A stretch of 64,000 nt of DNA from Phyto melanocephala (lineage: Eukaryota > Arthropoda > Insecta > Diptera > Rhinophoridae), in the NCBI GenBank assembly GCA_941918925.1, contig OW799236.1, forward strand, positions 87,500,216-87,564,215, read 5' to 3'. The notes under the pieces are model-generated. The model did no database searches, was not told where the DNA came from, and was given only the letters and a program-made list of their open reading frames with translations. Shown in pieces: positions 33,433-45,110 of the stretch. The position numbers and the translations under genes are program-made. Positions within the stretch are counted from its first letter, which is position 1. Every line of letters begins with the position of its first letter.

Positions 33433-33600
33433 TTAAATATCAGAATTTAGTTTTACTATCATGAGAGTTTCCAAATTGTCCACTGATAAATTGCACCACA
33501 ACTCTCCTAGAATCAGTTTGAGAGCTGAAAAGGATCTCTCTACACTAACTTGTGTCGCAGGTACAGAATGCATAAACAAAAGGAGCAGAACGAAACAAAA
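33433..33600 (-). pseudogene. hAT transposase C-terminal remnant
   Basis: The minus strand gives VPATQVSVERSFSALKLIL, then LSVDNLETLMIVKLNSDI and a stop at 33433-33435. This is the textbook hAT dimerisation domain, ending naturally. Upstream sequence is not readable as transposase. A second hAT lineage, different from the one at 812-1889. Confidence 0.8.
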
Positions 33601-34055
33601 TTTTTCATTGTTATACGGCCTGTCGATTTTCGTTTTGTGTAACAGTGCAAACCAAAAGTGTCAAAAAATGTTTAATTTGATAAAATGTTCTACACACATA
33701 ATTTATTGGTGAAACGCAAGATTAACAAAAACAAGATTACGCATGAAGACTTTTATAAACTTTTATAAACTTATTTATTACTTAAAGAAGAATAAAAGCA
33801 TTACAGTTTATATTGCGTCTTATATGTGTAATTTACCCTTTTTAAGTTAGTTTAAAACAATATTTTTTTTGTTTTCGATTTATATTATTCTTTATTGCTA
33901 TTATTATTTATTTTAACACTTTACGCACTTTTTACAATTTTTACTTGTATTATCAATCATTTGTTTGCGGGTGTGACGTCAAATTACAACAAACATAAAA
34001 ATGATCGTTGGTTGCCATCTCATCCCACCCTCCAATGATTCCTATTAAATATTAA

Positions 34056-34172
34056 GGGCCGTATTCATAAAAAATATTTTAGGTTTATTAAAGGCTTATT
34101 TGACAGATGTTGTAGAGAAATTTGTCAAATAAGCCTTCAATAAACCTAAAATATTTTTTATGAATACGGCCC
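34056..34172. mobile_element. GTATTCAT-type foldback MITE
   Basis: 117 bp, ends GGGCCGTATTCAT / ATGAATACGGCCC and a TAA duplication at 34053-34055 and 34173-34175. Almost the whole element is one palindrome around a loop at TTGTAGAGAAA. TWA duplication and GGGCC ends fit PIF/Harbinger MITEs. Confidence 0.92.
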
Positions 34173-34499
34173 TAAGCGTTTTATATTGTTATTAAAAGTT
34201 CTTATCAATTTCTTACCTTTGTTCATCCCTAATTCTTTCTTAAATAATTTTGCAGAATATAATTTGTTTACTTTATTATTTAATTTGACATTTGCTCAAA
34301 AATTTTAATGACATAATTCAAAAAGTCACTACAGTTGCAATAGAACACTGTTTTCATAAAACATACGAGAATCGCTAAATAAGTATTTGTGAAATGATAA
34401 AGTGAAAAATGCAAATGAAAACGAAAATTATTTTTATTTTTCACAGAACAGAAAATTGATTTTGTAATCTAAAAATATAAATTTATTCCAACAATTTTA

Positions 34500-34790
34500 T
34501 AGCCTTCATTCCGTTTGTAATTTCTACAGTATTTATATGCTACACTATTAAGCAAATAAATATTAAGAATCCTTATGTATAGAGAAGTCGAATTAGCTTT
34601 GTTCGTCTATCCGCCCGTGTGAGTTTCAAACTAACTTTTTGGAGCTTTCCATAATCCCACGGATTTTATAAAAAAAAGGTTTTCGGGAATTCTGCTATTG
34701 AAGATCTGCTATTCGGACACATTAGCGGATGAGTTATGTTCAGAACAAAATCAAATTTTTCAGCTCCCAGAAAACTGCTTGTTGAACATT
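34500..34790 (+). repeat. Family B, decayed 5' part
   Basis: CATTCCGTTTGTAATTTCTA, AGAGAAGTCGAATTAGCTTT, TCGTCTATCCGCCCG and CTAACTTTTTGGAGC follow the family B order with many changes. Confidence 0.65.
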
Positions 34791-34909
34791 AATGAAAATG
34801 AAAAATATTGGTTCAATCATAACAACAGCAAAAAAAGCAAGCGGTAAGTGATACATACTTACACATGTATTTATGTATGGATATGATGGTTATATTGTTG
34901 ATGCTTGTA

Positions 34910-35550
34910 CAGGGTGGACCAAAAGTCACGCCTGCGTGTAAAAATTTAATAACTTTTCTGTTTATTAATATTTTTTTTCAGATTTTATTCATCGATTCGT
35001 GTAACACCACCATGCAAAATTTAACGACTGAGCAACGAACGAAAGTGGTAGAATTTTACTTTTCCAATGGGCGCTCAATTTTACTGACGCAACGAGCATA
35101 TCGAAATTATTTCAACACCAGAAATGCACCTAACCAAACCACAATTAATAGTTTAATTGCACGATCAGGAAGACCAAGAATAATACAGAATCAAGTGAAC
35201 ATTGATCGTGTACGGGTCAGTGTTGCAGAATATTCAGGAACTTCAACGCGAAGACGTTCTGGACAACTGGGCATCTCTAGAACATCACTTCAACGTATTT
35301 TACGTCATTTAAACATGCATCCATACAAGGTCCAATTGACCCACGTGCAGTTATGCAAAACGCCTGTTTAAGAGCCCAATTGTGCATCGATGAAAATGGT
35401 GGTCATCTCTCTGACATTATTTTTCATAATTAAAATTTAGGTCATACAAAGATAATATTATAATTAAAAAAAAAAATTTTTATAAAAAATAATAATAAAC
35501 AAAAAAGTTATTCAATTTTTACACACAGGCGCGACTTTTGGTCCACCCTG
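34910..35550 (+). mobile_element. Mariner/IS630-type deletion derivative with near-perfect TIRs
   Basis: Ends CAGGGTGGACCAAAAGTC and its complement; about 35 bp of TIR with three differences, flanked by TA at 34908-34909 and 35551-35552. Contains the ORF at 35012-35371. High TIR identity suggests a fairly recent insertion or selection for end function. Confidence 0.93.
35012..35371 (+). pseudogene. Truncated mariner-like transposase, 119 codons
   Basis: Uninterrupted frame MQNLTTEQRTKVVEFYFSNG ... LGISRTSLQRILRHL ... YKVQLTHVQLCKTPV. It contains both N-terminal DNA-binding helix-turn-helix units (VVEFYFSNGRS...; LGISRTSLQRIL) and the linking RSGRPR motif. About 15 residues before RSGRPR, and the whole DDD/DDE catalytic domain, are deleted. 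The ATG at 35012 fits family starts; the open frame extends upstream to 34865 outside the element. A product could bind the TIRs without cutting (inference). Confidence 0.8.
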
Positions 35551-35633
35551 TACATACATATGTAGCAATTTATTGCGCAATCATTGTTATGCTGATTTCT
35601 AGAGCAATTTTTGCCGCAATAAAATAAATAAAT

Positions 35634-35874
35634 AAATTTTAATTCAGGCTTGAGTTCATATTAATATTCTATTTGTAATAGAGAACTTTTTTTTCTTAGT
35701 TGTGATAAATGCACAAATAATCTGAAAATTATTTTTTTTTTTGTTTACCGACACTAGCCGAGTGGAACGCATTTTTGAAACCAGCCATGATTTCATCATC
35801 AGCACTCACAATTAAAAAAAAATTCTTTGTTACAATAAGAATGTTAATATGAACTCAAGCCTAAATTAAAATTT
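35634..35874. mobile_element. TIR element with AGGCTTGAGTTCATATTAA ends
   Basis: About 45-bp inverted ends, AAATTTTAATT(C/T)AGGC TTGAGTTCATATTAA on each side, with a 150-bp unique middle. No ORF. Family unknown. Confidence 0.82.
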
Positions 35875-36940
35875 GAATATTAGTTTAAACCGAAAAGTTC
35901 GATAAATAAAAAAATTCAATTAAAATAAATAAATTATCTTAAATAAATTACTAGTTTTGTGCTCCCCATCCAATAAAAATAGACACATGTTGGCAATAAA
36001 GTGCCGTTATTCTGCCGACATTTTTGAGATTGTTACGTGAAAACGCAGCGTTATAATGACGTTGCCTGTTTAACGTTTATTTGCGTTAAACAGAAAATAA
36101 AACTTTCGTTACATTACCATACTACAGTGGGCTCTGCAAAAGAGAAAACAAGAGTTCCACTTACGTCCTTAAAATTGAAAAGTTCAATTATTTTCCATAC
36201 AAACCTTTCAATTCCAGTGCAAGAAAAACAACTTCATTTATGTATTTTTATACTAAATTATATCTAGATTAATTTTATTTGTATGCTTTTTTGTAAAATT
36301 ACTGTTTAACTATATTAAATTATACATAATTTTTTTGGGTTTCATTTTAGTTTTTCTTAAATTTTTTAATATTTTAAAACATTAAACGACTTGTTAAAAT
36401 TAATATTTCTTTATTTAACGATAATAATATTTAATTTATGCTAACAATATATTAAAATATACGTAAAAATTTAACGCATAAAAAAAACGAAAAAAAAAAC
36501 ACTTACTTCTACACCGAGAAAAAATGGTCAAATGTAAATTATAATAAATATTTGTAAAAAAAAATCGTTAAATACCGATTATGAGTAGAGTGTATAACCC
36601 CAGCACACTATTTCAATGCAGGTCGCAGTCAAAGGTCTCTTTTGTAGTCAATAAGAATTATAAATCTTATTCATTAAATTAATGATTAAATAATTAGAAA
36701 GAAAAATTTACTTTTTCAAGTCAATTTAATTTTATTTTTAAGGCAATTTGTATACACAGGAAATATATTGGTTGTGGCAACCGAACACGTTTCTATGGTC
36801 AAAATTATAATCACCCAGTTTAGTGTATACTTGGAACTTCGGCAACGAATGTCTGTAGCTACAAACATGGAATTGTAATATCGTTACTAAGGCATATTCA
36901 AGGTGAATTCGTATATCAGTTGTTCGATTCACTAACTTTT
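35875..36940. other. No supported gene
   Basis: AT-rich. The block at 36753-36930 (CAACCGAACACGTTTCTATGG) hints at another copy of a TIR element but cannot be delimited. Confidence 0.4.
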
Positions 36941-37342
36941 AAGGCCATGAGAGGTAAAACTTGGTCGCTTTGTGTGACATTGCTAACTTTTACAGAAAAG
37001 CGTGAGGGAAACAGTGTATGTCACAGTGAAAAGTTTGACATTGTTTGTTTACCTATAAAGTTTGCAAGTACTTTTCTAATTTTTTCACTATTATTTTATT
37101 ATTTAAAAATATATTTTTTAAATAAAAGCACAAAATTTTATTTTATAATAGTTTTTAAAACTAATTAATTTTGAGTTCGAATTAAAAAAAAAAATATGTA
37201 AGAAAATTTGCCATCTGATTGTCAAAGATGCGTTGAAAGTACCTTATGTAACATGTTTCGTAAAAGTATGACTATTTCATCTTCATGTCAAAGGGAATTT
37301 CTAATGCAACGCGAATCAAAAGTTTTACCTGACATGGCCTTT
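36941..37342. mobile_element. TIR element with AAGGCCATG ends
   Basis: Left AAGGCCATGAGAGGTAAAAC and right, on the other strand, AAGGCCATGTCAGGTAAAAC. Related text near 51130-51310 keeps CATGTTTCGTAAAAGTTTG and CAAAAGTTTTATCTAACG but lacks clear ends. Non-coding. Confidence 0.75.
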
Positions 37343-37470
37343 ATCGATCCGACAGTACTTATTTAGTTAAATCTGTTCACATGGATTATTGTTGCTTTAG
37401 CTTAAGATTAAACGATTAACTAATTGCTTTTGACGATACTGGACAACTAACGATCAACTGATATCTTGTT

Positions 37471-37624
37471 AGAGTTGGACACAAATCGGTTACTTTAGTT
37501 CAATTTTGCCAACAACTTCAGTCGTTTTTTAATTGAACCCCTTTTAAATTACCGTGTGGTTTGTGCAAAATATGAAAGAGGTTGTTGGTAGAAACGGACT
37601 TAACTAACCGATTGACCCAACTCT
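37471..37624. mobile_element. Small TIR element with AGAGTTGG ends
   Basis: AGAGTTGGACACAAATCGGTTA at the left is complementary to TAACCGATTGACCCAACTCT at the right with a few mismatches; about 154 bp. Non-coding. Confidence 0.65.
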
Positions 37625-38559
37625 ACGATTGATCCAACTGTACATCTTGTTAGAGCAACCAAAAAAATTCATCACCAACATCACTCCCACAGGTCATAGC
37701 CCAGACTTAAGCCATTGATTTTCGAAGTGAGTATACGATTTAACTTTTTATCGTTAAAATTAACAATAAAGAAATGTTTTTCGTTAAGATAACAACAACT
37801 CTTGTTAAAATATGTTACTAATTCTGAAATCGATAAGATTCTTGTTTACTTTTTTTGAAATATCAGCTCTTGGGACAAGACTACCTTGTAAATGTGTCTT
37901 GATCATAACGATTGGCAACAATTTTCGTTATCCCAACTTAAATTGTATATTCTGTGTAGTTTAATAGTCTATTTAAAAATAAAAAATTTATTATATTGCA
38001 AATCCATATGATTTAACAGGAGGTTATATAATAACCAAAAGGTAAATTAAACTAAATACAGATTTTGCAGGCGTGGCAACTTAAACGGACAAGCAATAAG
38101 TTTGGATCAGCTCTAAATACTCCAAATGTTTTATTAATTCAAAAAAATTATTGTTAAAATCTCTTGGTATTTTGAGTATTATTTTGTGTAATTTACTTAC
38201 AAATTAACTAAACGAACTAATCGCTTATTATCAATAAATTAGGTTTTATTTAGTTAGGGTTTGGATTTTTAAGACAAAAAAATTGCATATTCGGGGTATT
38301 TCGAGTTTCACGGGTTTTTTTTTTAATATTGCAAAGCACATTGTTGTTTATTTAACAACTTGAGACTTTAAATTTATATTTATTTCGTTTGCCTTTACCC
38401 CGTTTTAATAGCAGAAATAAATAAAAAAAAACGTTTGATGTTTTAAGCAAGGAAACGCCTATTGAATTTAAAAATTTCTCTTTTATACGCCTACAGTCAT
38501 TGTCTTAAGCTAATAGCTGTCAGTCATCTTAAAACTTTTTCTATATATTTTTTGTATAC
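37625..38559. other. No supported gene
   Basis: AT-rich intergenic DNA; nothing recognised. Confidence 0.4.
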
Positions 38560-38870
38560 CCTTTACCATGAGTTATTTGAACATTAAAGTTTTGCATTCC
38601 GTTTGATACTTCTACAATATTTCCATTTGTTACTCACAGGGTATACGTATATTTTCAATCCTTATATAACAAGGAGGTTTTATTTAGTGTTTGTTGAAAT
38701 CAAGTTTTTGAATCCCTTAGAAGTCTTATTAATCCGTACGCAGTATTAGTATATTACGGGCATTAAGGAAATTTCTGGTATTAAAATTAAGCAAAATTGA
38801 AGCGTTAACGGCGGACATATAATCAACTTAATATTTAAAAAAAATTTTTTAAACCAATAGTTTTCTTCTT
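38560..38870 (+). repeat. Family B, strongly decayed
   Basis: TATACCCTTTACCATGAG, TTGCATTCCGTTTGATACTT and TGTTGAAATCAAGTTTTTG follow the family B 5' order. Confidence 0.6.
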
Positions 38871-39760
38871 TACATCTGTATAAGTAAAATTGATATATTT
38901 AACTTGGAGGTTATATTTATAAAAATGTAATTAATATTTTTTAATAATTATAACATGTGTTTATAAGTATGTACATCTGAAAACTTATTGCATACCAGCA
39001 TACATGTCTCTGATTTATCATAACATTCTTTGTAGGCAGGCTATGACGATATTTATGTCCATTTTTACTTTAATCCGACATAAAGTTACGTTACGTTACG
39101 TTAGTTTAATAATTCTATTTTATATAATCTTAATTGTATATTACGTTTGCTTAAGAAAATTTTAAGTCACTTTTAGTTTAGTTTCCCGTTTTATTCCGTT
39201 AGAAATTAATAACAAAAAGTATTCTCTGGGATTTTAAACAAACACTTACGATTATTCCAAACCCTAGTTTAACTGATTAAACCTTTTCAGGAATTGTCAA
39301 TCACAGTCTTTTTAATACTTTTTCTTTGTTAATTGTCATTGTTGCATGGGGTTATAACTATGGTTAATTATTTAATTTATAAATATAATCTTGTATAAAA
39401 TGTATATGTTTGGTTTTGTGTTTATAAATGTAAATTTATTTTAATTTTATAGATGCATACATACATACATACTTGAATATGTAAGCAAGTGTATGTATAT
39501 GTATGCATATATTTTTTGCATATTTTATATTTTATTAAAAAAATATATTTAGTTTGTTTAATAAATTGTTTTGTTTTATTATGCATGTATGTCTTTTAGG
39601 TTCTACCTCTCGCTTCCTTACTTTTATTTAACATCTCTAAATAAATTATTTGCAAAATCTATCTATTCATTCTTATTTTGAAGGCCAATTGTTTCCAATA
39701 TGTCTTCTGACTTTAAGTCATATTAAACTGTATGATTTTTTTCTGTCTGTTCAGCTGGTT

Positions 39761-39848
39761 TTAATGATAGTGTGCCACTCGGTATTCGTGCTCTTCGTCA
39801 CTGACGTACATGCGTGTTAGATCAGATGCAACAGAAGCACTATCACTG
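39761..39848 (-). CDS. Terminal coding exon
   Basis: Acceptor CTCCCAG preceded by a strong pyrimidine tract; 28 codons plus stop. Candidate polyadenylation signal AATAAA on the minus strand at 39628-39623. Confidence 0.78.
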
Positions 39849-42800
39849 CTGGGAGGAAAAAAGGGAGAGAAAAAGAAGAGAAAAGAAAAATATGTTACAA
39901 ACGAAAGTAAAGGAAAGCAATAAAAAGGATAATATCAAAAAAAAAAAGATCTGATAAAATTTATTATGTTTTAAAACTGTCAAGTTTTCATACTAGCGCG
40001 GGTTCAAGGTGAAGAAAATAAAGGATATTTACCTCCTTCCCCAGCATAAGATTTTTGTTTTGATAAGTTATATTATTGACAGCCATAAAATAAACAATTC
40101 ATACAATTTATTTAAAACTTCCAAACCCCCCACCATAACGCTTAAGCTGGTAATTACTGTGAAAACTGTCTTGCTCATTTCCATTTGGTCAGTTGCTGCC
40201 GTAGCAGTGATCGCTGTCGCCAATGTGGAAGCAGATGTTACAAGTATTTTATATACCAATGAAAATGAAATTTATTAAAGACAAAAACCGCGTTCAAGAA
40301 ATAGGCCAAATGTTACGAATCCCGCATTTTTTATAGTTATACAGCCAATAACATGATATGCGGTTTTAGCAGAACGATTTTCATGTCACATAGCACGCAA
40401 TAGAATTAATTTGTTTAAATAAATAACCATTTTGACGCTAAATAATTATTTTCGCTGGGAACATGTAAAGTCATACACATATGGTCACTTCTATGTCATC
40501 GTACGTGACATTTGTACTCCTATAAAGTGGAGTAATTTTTGCCAAAGTAAGAGTAACTGAAACAAAATTAGATCTTTATGTTCCATTCAAAGTGTACTTT
40601 ATTAAAAGAAAAAAAAATAATTATATTCTAAGCATTGTTGTCTAAAATACCCAGAAAAATAAGAATATATAGTACGTGACATAAAGCAGAAGTGATTTTG
40701 AGGTTTATATGGAAATATGAAAAAACCTGCGAATCTTGGGAGGTATTTTTTCTTTTTTTAATTTATTACACCAAATTGTTTTTCATTTAAAATCCATCAT
40801 ACTTAATTGAAAACAATCTTTAAATGATTTTATAATAAACTAGCTGATACCCGGTGTGCTTCGCCACCCCAAATTTTAGTATTTAATTCATATGTACCCA
40901 TTTTTTCCAGAAATGTGTATTTGGGTGTCAAAGTTGCTCTTGCAAAATTTTACAACTCTAATATCGTTTTCCGAATATACGAATTTTAGTGTTTAATTCA
41001 TGTGGCCACGCCTACTATTGAAGTCCGCCCATTTTTTACCCAAATGTTCGTGTGGATGTCAAAGTTTACCGTAATTAATTTGAAGACTCTAGCTGCATTA
41101 ACTTTCGTGATATATAATATTTTAATTCTTTAATAGGGCGTGGCACCCCGCCCACTTACAATTTAAAACCAAGGTATAGCCTATAGTTCCTTCCAGACAT
41201 ACAGAAAGATTCTATGAAAATTTCAAGAAAATCGGTGCAGCCGTTTAACCGTCTATAAAGCACAAGCAAACATACAAGCACACATTGATTTTTATATATA
41301 TATATATAAATTCAATTTAATATCGTTCGTGACATATCGGACGTGACAGATTTTTCTCTAATAGTATTCTTAGGTAATACAATTTATATTATGTTGAGAC
41401 AAAAAGTTAAATTCTAAATTAGGTCCTCTTGCGACTGTTCAAATACGAATGACGGAGGCAAATAATGTTTTTGCACTACGAACGTGACATTAAAATAACA
41501 TTCAAGGGAAATCAAAACAAAATACCGCTAATTGGACTCTATATTTTCTATTTTCTTATGGATCTTGTTAATTGTTGTTGTCACCTTTATTTTAAAGCAT
41601 ATTTACAATTACAATTTATTTCTACAATTAAGTCGCTAAAAAGAAATAGTTAATTGCAATTCTTTAAAATAAGTCAATACCTGCGCATAGTAAGTAGGTA
41701 GATAAGGCTGGTGCAAAATTACCCCCACACCCCACACCCTCACCCGGTGACCATTACGGTCCATTGTGACGCCTTACTAGAGAGAGGAATAGACATAGTT
41801 AGAATATAAGAGAAAGAGAAGCAGAATCTCTGGCGGGATTAGAACCCGCAACCCCCAATCTAGCAGACCAGCACACTACTGACTAGTCCACAGGGGCACC
41901 CTGCGCATAGTAAAATTTGAGTGTTTTTTTTTATAAATAAACTTATATTGAAAAACTTTTAAGAGTTTTTATTTTTATGTATTTGTAGCAACAGCGATAA
42001 ATTGGGCAATTGAAGATAAAGTTCGACGCTTTATTTCCTAAAAAATTGCTTAAACTAGGCCTTCCTTTTCATTACATGATAAACAAACTATCATGTAATT
42101 AAAATCTCTGTAGCACCTATAGGGACCCAAGAAGATAAAACTGTGTTAACAAGAGCCATGATCTGAATCAAATAACGATTAATATTGTATAACCCATCCC
42201 CTTTTTACAAACATCATTCCATTTATTAATTGAAAATATTAAAATTATGTCTGTATCTGCAGTGCACACATTTGCAAAATAAAAATAAAAAATTAAAACA
42301 ATTTTTTAATGTCAACTTACTTGGCAATTTCTTGTTCATATGCTGATGCAACCATGGCGCATAATTCCTGTTCCAAATTACCACTGCCGCTACGTGTATA
42401 GAAACCAGACGAGGCCGATGAATCATTGCGTTCTAGTGATCTTATGGCCGAATCGTCATCATCACTGTGATTGATATAGGTAATCTGTGATTGTAGTTGC
42501 TGCAATTGATGTTGTTGTTGTAACAGTTGTAACGATGGTTGATTTTTTATATTGTTGTTATGTTGTTGGTAATCTTTAAAGTTACCACACAAAGCTGTTG
42601 GCTCTGTTATGGCAACATTATTGATATTTGATGTTGGCATTGTTGCTATTGTTACCAATGATGATGGTGTTATTACATTGTTGCCAACAGCAGCTGCTGC
42701 TATTGTGGATGGTGTTAATAATGATGTTGTTAGTGGTATATCTAGAGCGGTAGTTGTAATTGTTGTTGTTGCCACTCTTAGTGCAGTTGTCGTCAGTGTG

Positions 42801-43115
42801 TTTAATGATGCTGAAAATGTCAATTTCTGTTTTGTTGTTTGAAACTTTGCACATTCACTGTTGTCTGTTTCATGTTGTACACCAATTACTTGGTTGATTG
42901 ATGGACATGATAACACTGTTGCTGACGCTGTTGTTGGTTGTAAGATTGCACTTGCTGCTGCTGAAATCGTTTGTGTTGTTGATGTGTTTGTAGACACTTT
43001 AGTGTCTACCAAATTACCGCAAGACGTGGTAGTAGTGGCTGTTGTTGCTGTAGAATCGTTATTAACTGGAAGTGTTGTGCTATTGCCATTGGACGTCCAG
43101 AGGTCTGATCCATTG
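39761..43115 (-). CDS. Q/T-rich protein, last two coding exons (5' part not in view)
   Basis: Exon 42321-43115 (795 nt) is bounded by TTATTTCTAG and a GTAAGT donor. It encodes Thr/Ser/Asn-rich sequence, a polyQ stretch (LQLLQQQHQLQQLQSQ) and the acidic, more conserved-looking DDDDSAIRSLERNDSSASS, then LEQELCAMVASAYEQEI. Its last two bases join exon 39761-39848 in phase, giving NSDSASVASDLTRMYVSDEE and the C-terminus EHEYRVAHYH with TAA at 39761-39763. The 2.5-kb intron carries a Helitron and a SINE. The terminal part looks functional: sharp splice sites, better codon composition than surroundings, conserved-looking end. I do not recognise the gene. Upstream exons lie beyond 43115; none found within the window, so the preceding intron is at least 20 kb or extends past the edge. 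Confidence 0.8.
40840..41310 (-). mobile_element. Non-autonomous Helitron in the Q/T-rich gene's intron
   Basis: Minus-strand 3' end GGCGAAGCACACCGGGTATC AGCTAG followed by T, and a TATATATATAAAAATCAATG-type 5' end near 41310. Inside, GGGCGTGGCACCCCGCCCAC and CAAGAAAATCGGTGCAGCCG are typical of insect Helitron relatives. The 5' TC is blurred by a TA microsatellite. Confidence 0.75.
41693..41900 (-). mobile_element. tRNA-derived SINE with perfect target duplication
   Basis: The minus strand starts GGTGCCCCTGTGGACTAGTC (A-box region), has a GGTTCTAATCC B-box, and ends in a CCTTATCTACCTACTTA tail. The 12-bp duplication CTGCGCATAGTA is exact at 41681-41692 and 41901-41912. The internal body (CACAATGGACCGTAATGGTC) recurs in copy 2 and in a LINE tail near 52080. 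Confidence 0.9.
42321..43115 (-). CDS. Penultimate coding exon
   Basis: The frame runs from one base completing a codon at 43115 to two bases of a codon at 42321. Poly-Thr, poly-Ala and Gln stretches make long ORFs in other frames (42609-42842, 42861-43145), which are shadows. The block SSASSGFYTRSGSGNLEQEL is compositionally ordinary and probably the functional motif. Confidence 0.82.
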
Positions 43116-43471
43116 CTAGAAATAAATCAAATATTAAAACATTAGTTTAACAAAATTACCGTTATTTTTCACACTTTTCATGAAATGTTTGTAACAAAAA
43201 TCAGATTTTGTTTAATATATGTATGTACTTATGATTGTAAAATTAAAAAAAAAATAATATTTACAGTTGTAATAAGGAAACAAAAATATACTTTTGGTAT
43301 AGAGATTCTGATAGGAATTTAAGAATTTCGAACACGTTCAAATGCCATAATATGACCGTAGATTTGTTGTGGCAATCGAGTTATTTGCCAATTGAATGAT
43401 TAATATCTTTGAATCATACCTTTCTTTGGTAATCATAGAATGACTTTCCCAAGAATAATACTAAATACTTA

Positions 43472-43588
43472 CTGTCGTATTCATAAAAAATATTTTAAGT
43501 TTATTAAAGGCTTATTTGACAGATGTTGCACAGAAATTTGTCAAATTAATCTTCAATAAACCTAAAATATTTTTTTTGAATACGACAG
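43472..43588. mobile_element. GTATTCAT-type foldback MITE
   Basis: Ends CTGTCGTATTCAT / GAATACGACAG, duplication TTA at 43469-43471 and 43589-43591. Lies upstream (5') of the penultimate exon of the Q/T-rich gene, in its preceding intron. Confidence 0.9.
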
Positions 43589-43719
43589 TTAATATTTAGT
43601 ATATTAAAATTTCGAAACGAAATTCATAAAACTAAAGGGTTTCTTAGTATGAATGCACTTTTTCAATTTTTTGGAGAAATTTGGGAGTTCTCACATATGT
43701 TATGTTATGTTATATTGTT

Positions 43720-43970
43720 TTGGAAAGTTTTGAAACGATTTAAACCAACTGAAACTGCAAACTATTTAGCGTAAACAAGGATAAGAGTACCTTATTTATA
43801 AGCCTTGATAAATAATTTGCAGTTTCAGTTAGTGTAAAATGTTTTAAAAATTTCCAAAACGAGCATATAAAGTTTTTACATTGAAGTTTTTAAAAGCAAA
43901 AACAAAATGAATGTGTTTTTAAATTGTTGTGTTTGTTGCCGGGATGCATATACCTTACCCGGGTTCCCCA
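43720..43970 (-). repeat. Family D repeat, partial
   Basis: Contains AAACCAACTGAAACTGCAAA, AAAGTTTTTACATTGAAGTT and GTTGCCGGGATGCATATACC, the order seen (reversed) at 59258-59480 and around 55054-55890. Cut at the GCATATACCTTAC end. Confidence 0.7.
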
Positions 43971-44503
43971 CGTAGCAATATTTATTACCGCAATTGTCAA
44001 ATTTGATTGCGTTCATAGATATTGTGACGTGTAGACCGCAAATTGTTATATGTAGCAATTTATTGCGCAATCATTGCTCTGCTCATTGCATGAGCAATTA
44101 TTGCATTTTGAATATGCCTCGTTTCAAGAGCTGACAAAAAACAACAGTTATACTGCAGCCAACTTCAGTAGCTAACGCATTGTCAAAATTTGATTTTTTA
44201 ATAGCAAACCATTGCTGGTGCGCTATTTTGGTTTGCTTTATATACGGCCTTTACATGATAAGTGTCAAAGTCGTGCCTTTTTCCAAGTTTCTTTTGAAGA
44301 ATATTAAGAATTCATAGACGCTCAAAAGATTACTTTTTGCCTGCAACAGCTCATGTTTGTTTTATATTTTAAGTCAAATCTAAATAAGCCAAATAAAATG
44401 AAGAAACATCACGACAAATACAAAACATATTTTTTTACCACCCCATTTTCAACTCTCGGCCGATCATCAACAAATTAAAAAACTAAGAGTGCTATATTCC
44501 CGC
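43971..44503. other. Short repeats around TGTAGCAATTTATTGCGC
   Basis: The block TGTAGCAATTTATTGCGCAA with ATCATTG occurs at about 44052 and again at 35561. No gene. Confidence 0.45.
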
Positions 44504-44695
44504 CAGAGACTCTGGACTGGTCTGCTTCTCTTTCTCTTCTATTCTAACTATTTCTATTCTTATTCTATTCTTCTCTTTATTTCTATATTAAGGCATCACA
44601 ATGGACCGTAATGGTCTCCGGGTGAGGGTGTGAGGGTAACTTTGCACCAGCCTTACCTACCTGCCTACCATATTGTAATGCTCACATCGTTATTA
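44504..44695 (+). mobile_element. SINE copy 2, 5'-truncated
   Basis: Begins CCCGCCAGAGACTCTGG, passes GGCATCACAATGGACCGTAA and TGGTCTCCGGGTGAGGGTGT, and ends CTTACCTACCTGCCTACC. The tRNA head is missing. Confidence 0.83.
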
Positions 44696-45110
44696 AGCCT
44701 AGATTTCAAGCGCCATATTTGATTTTGCCTTTTTTAATACTTAACTGTATTCTACCCAAATTATTTTTATAAAAAAAAAATTTCTACCATTTTGTTTCAG
44801 ACACCATTTGGACTTAAACTTTTTCTTTGTTTACTGTATTCTACTGCCAAAGTCCTTTCGTTTGATGCCAACCCAATCAATGTAGAAGTAAACACATTTT
44901 GATAACTAGATTTGATCCATATACGCTATTTTTTAAGTAGCGGTCATCTTGGATTTTTAGTTTTTTTTAAAGCTCTTATATTCTAGATAAGCCCTTTTTT
45001 TGGTTCCTTTCTGTTGTCCAGAAGCTGAAAAAAATCTATTTCAGTTTGTAAATTTTAAGAAAATTAGCAAATATATATATGTATATATATATATTTATCC
45101 AAAATTTAGT
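44696..45110 (+). repeat. GGCCATCTTGAATTT-type repeat, decayed
   Basis: Repeated phrases TTAACTGTATTCTAC, TTTACTGTATTCTACTGCC, CTACCATTTTGTTTCAGACA and AGCGGTCATCTTGGATTTT. Related to 48060-48588 and, inverted, 52720-53040. Confidence 0.65.

Noticed and set aside
40009..40278. 89-codon plus ORF and 63-codon minus ORF with an Ala/Thr-rich stretch
   Set aside because: Looked like an extra exon of the Q/T-rich gene, but no acceptable splice sites were found on either strand.
42609..43145. Plus-strand Val/Ala-rich ORFs
   Set aside because: Shadows of Thr/Asn/Gln repeats on the coding minus strand.
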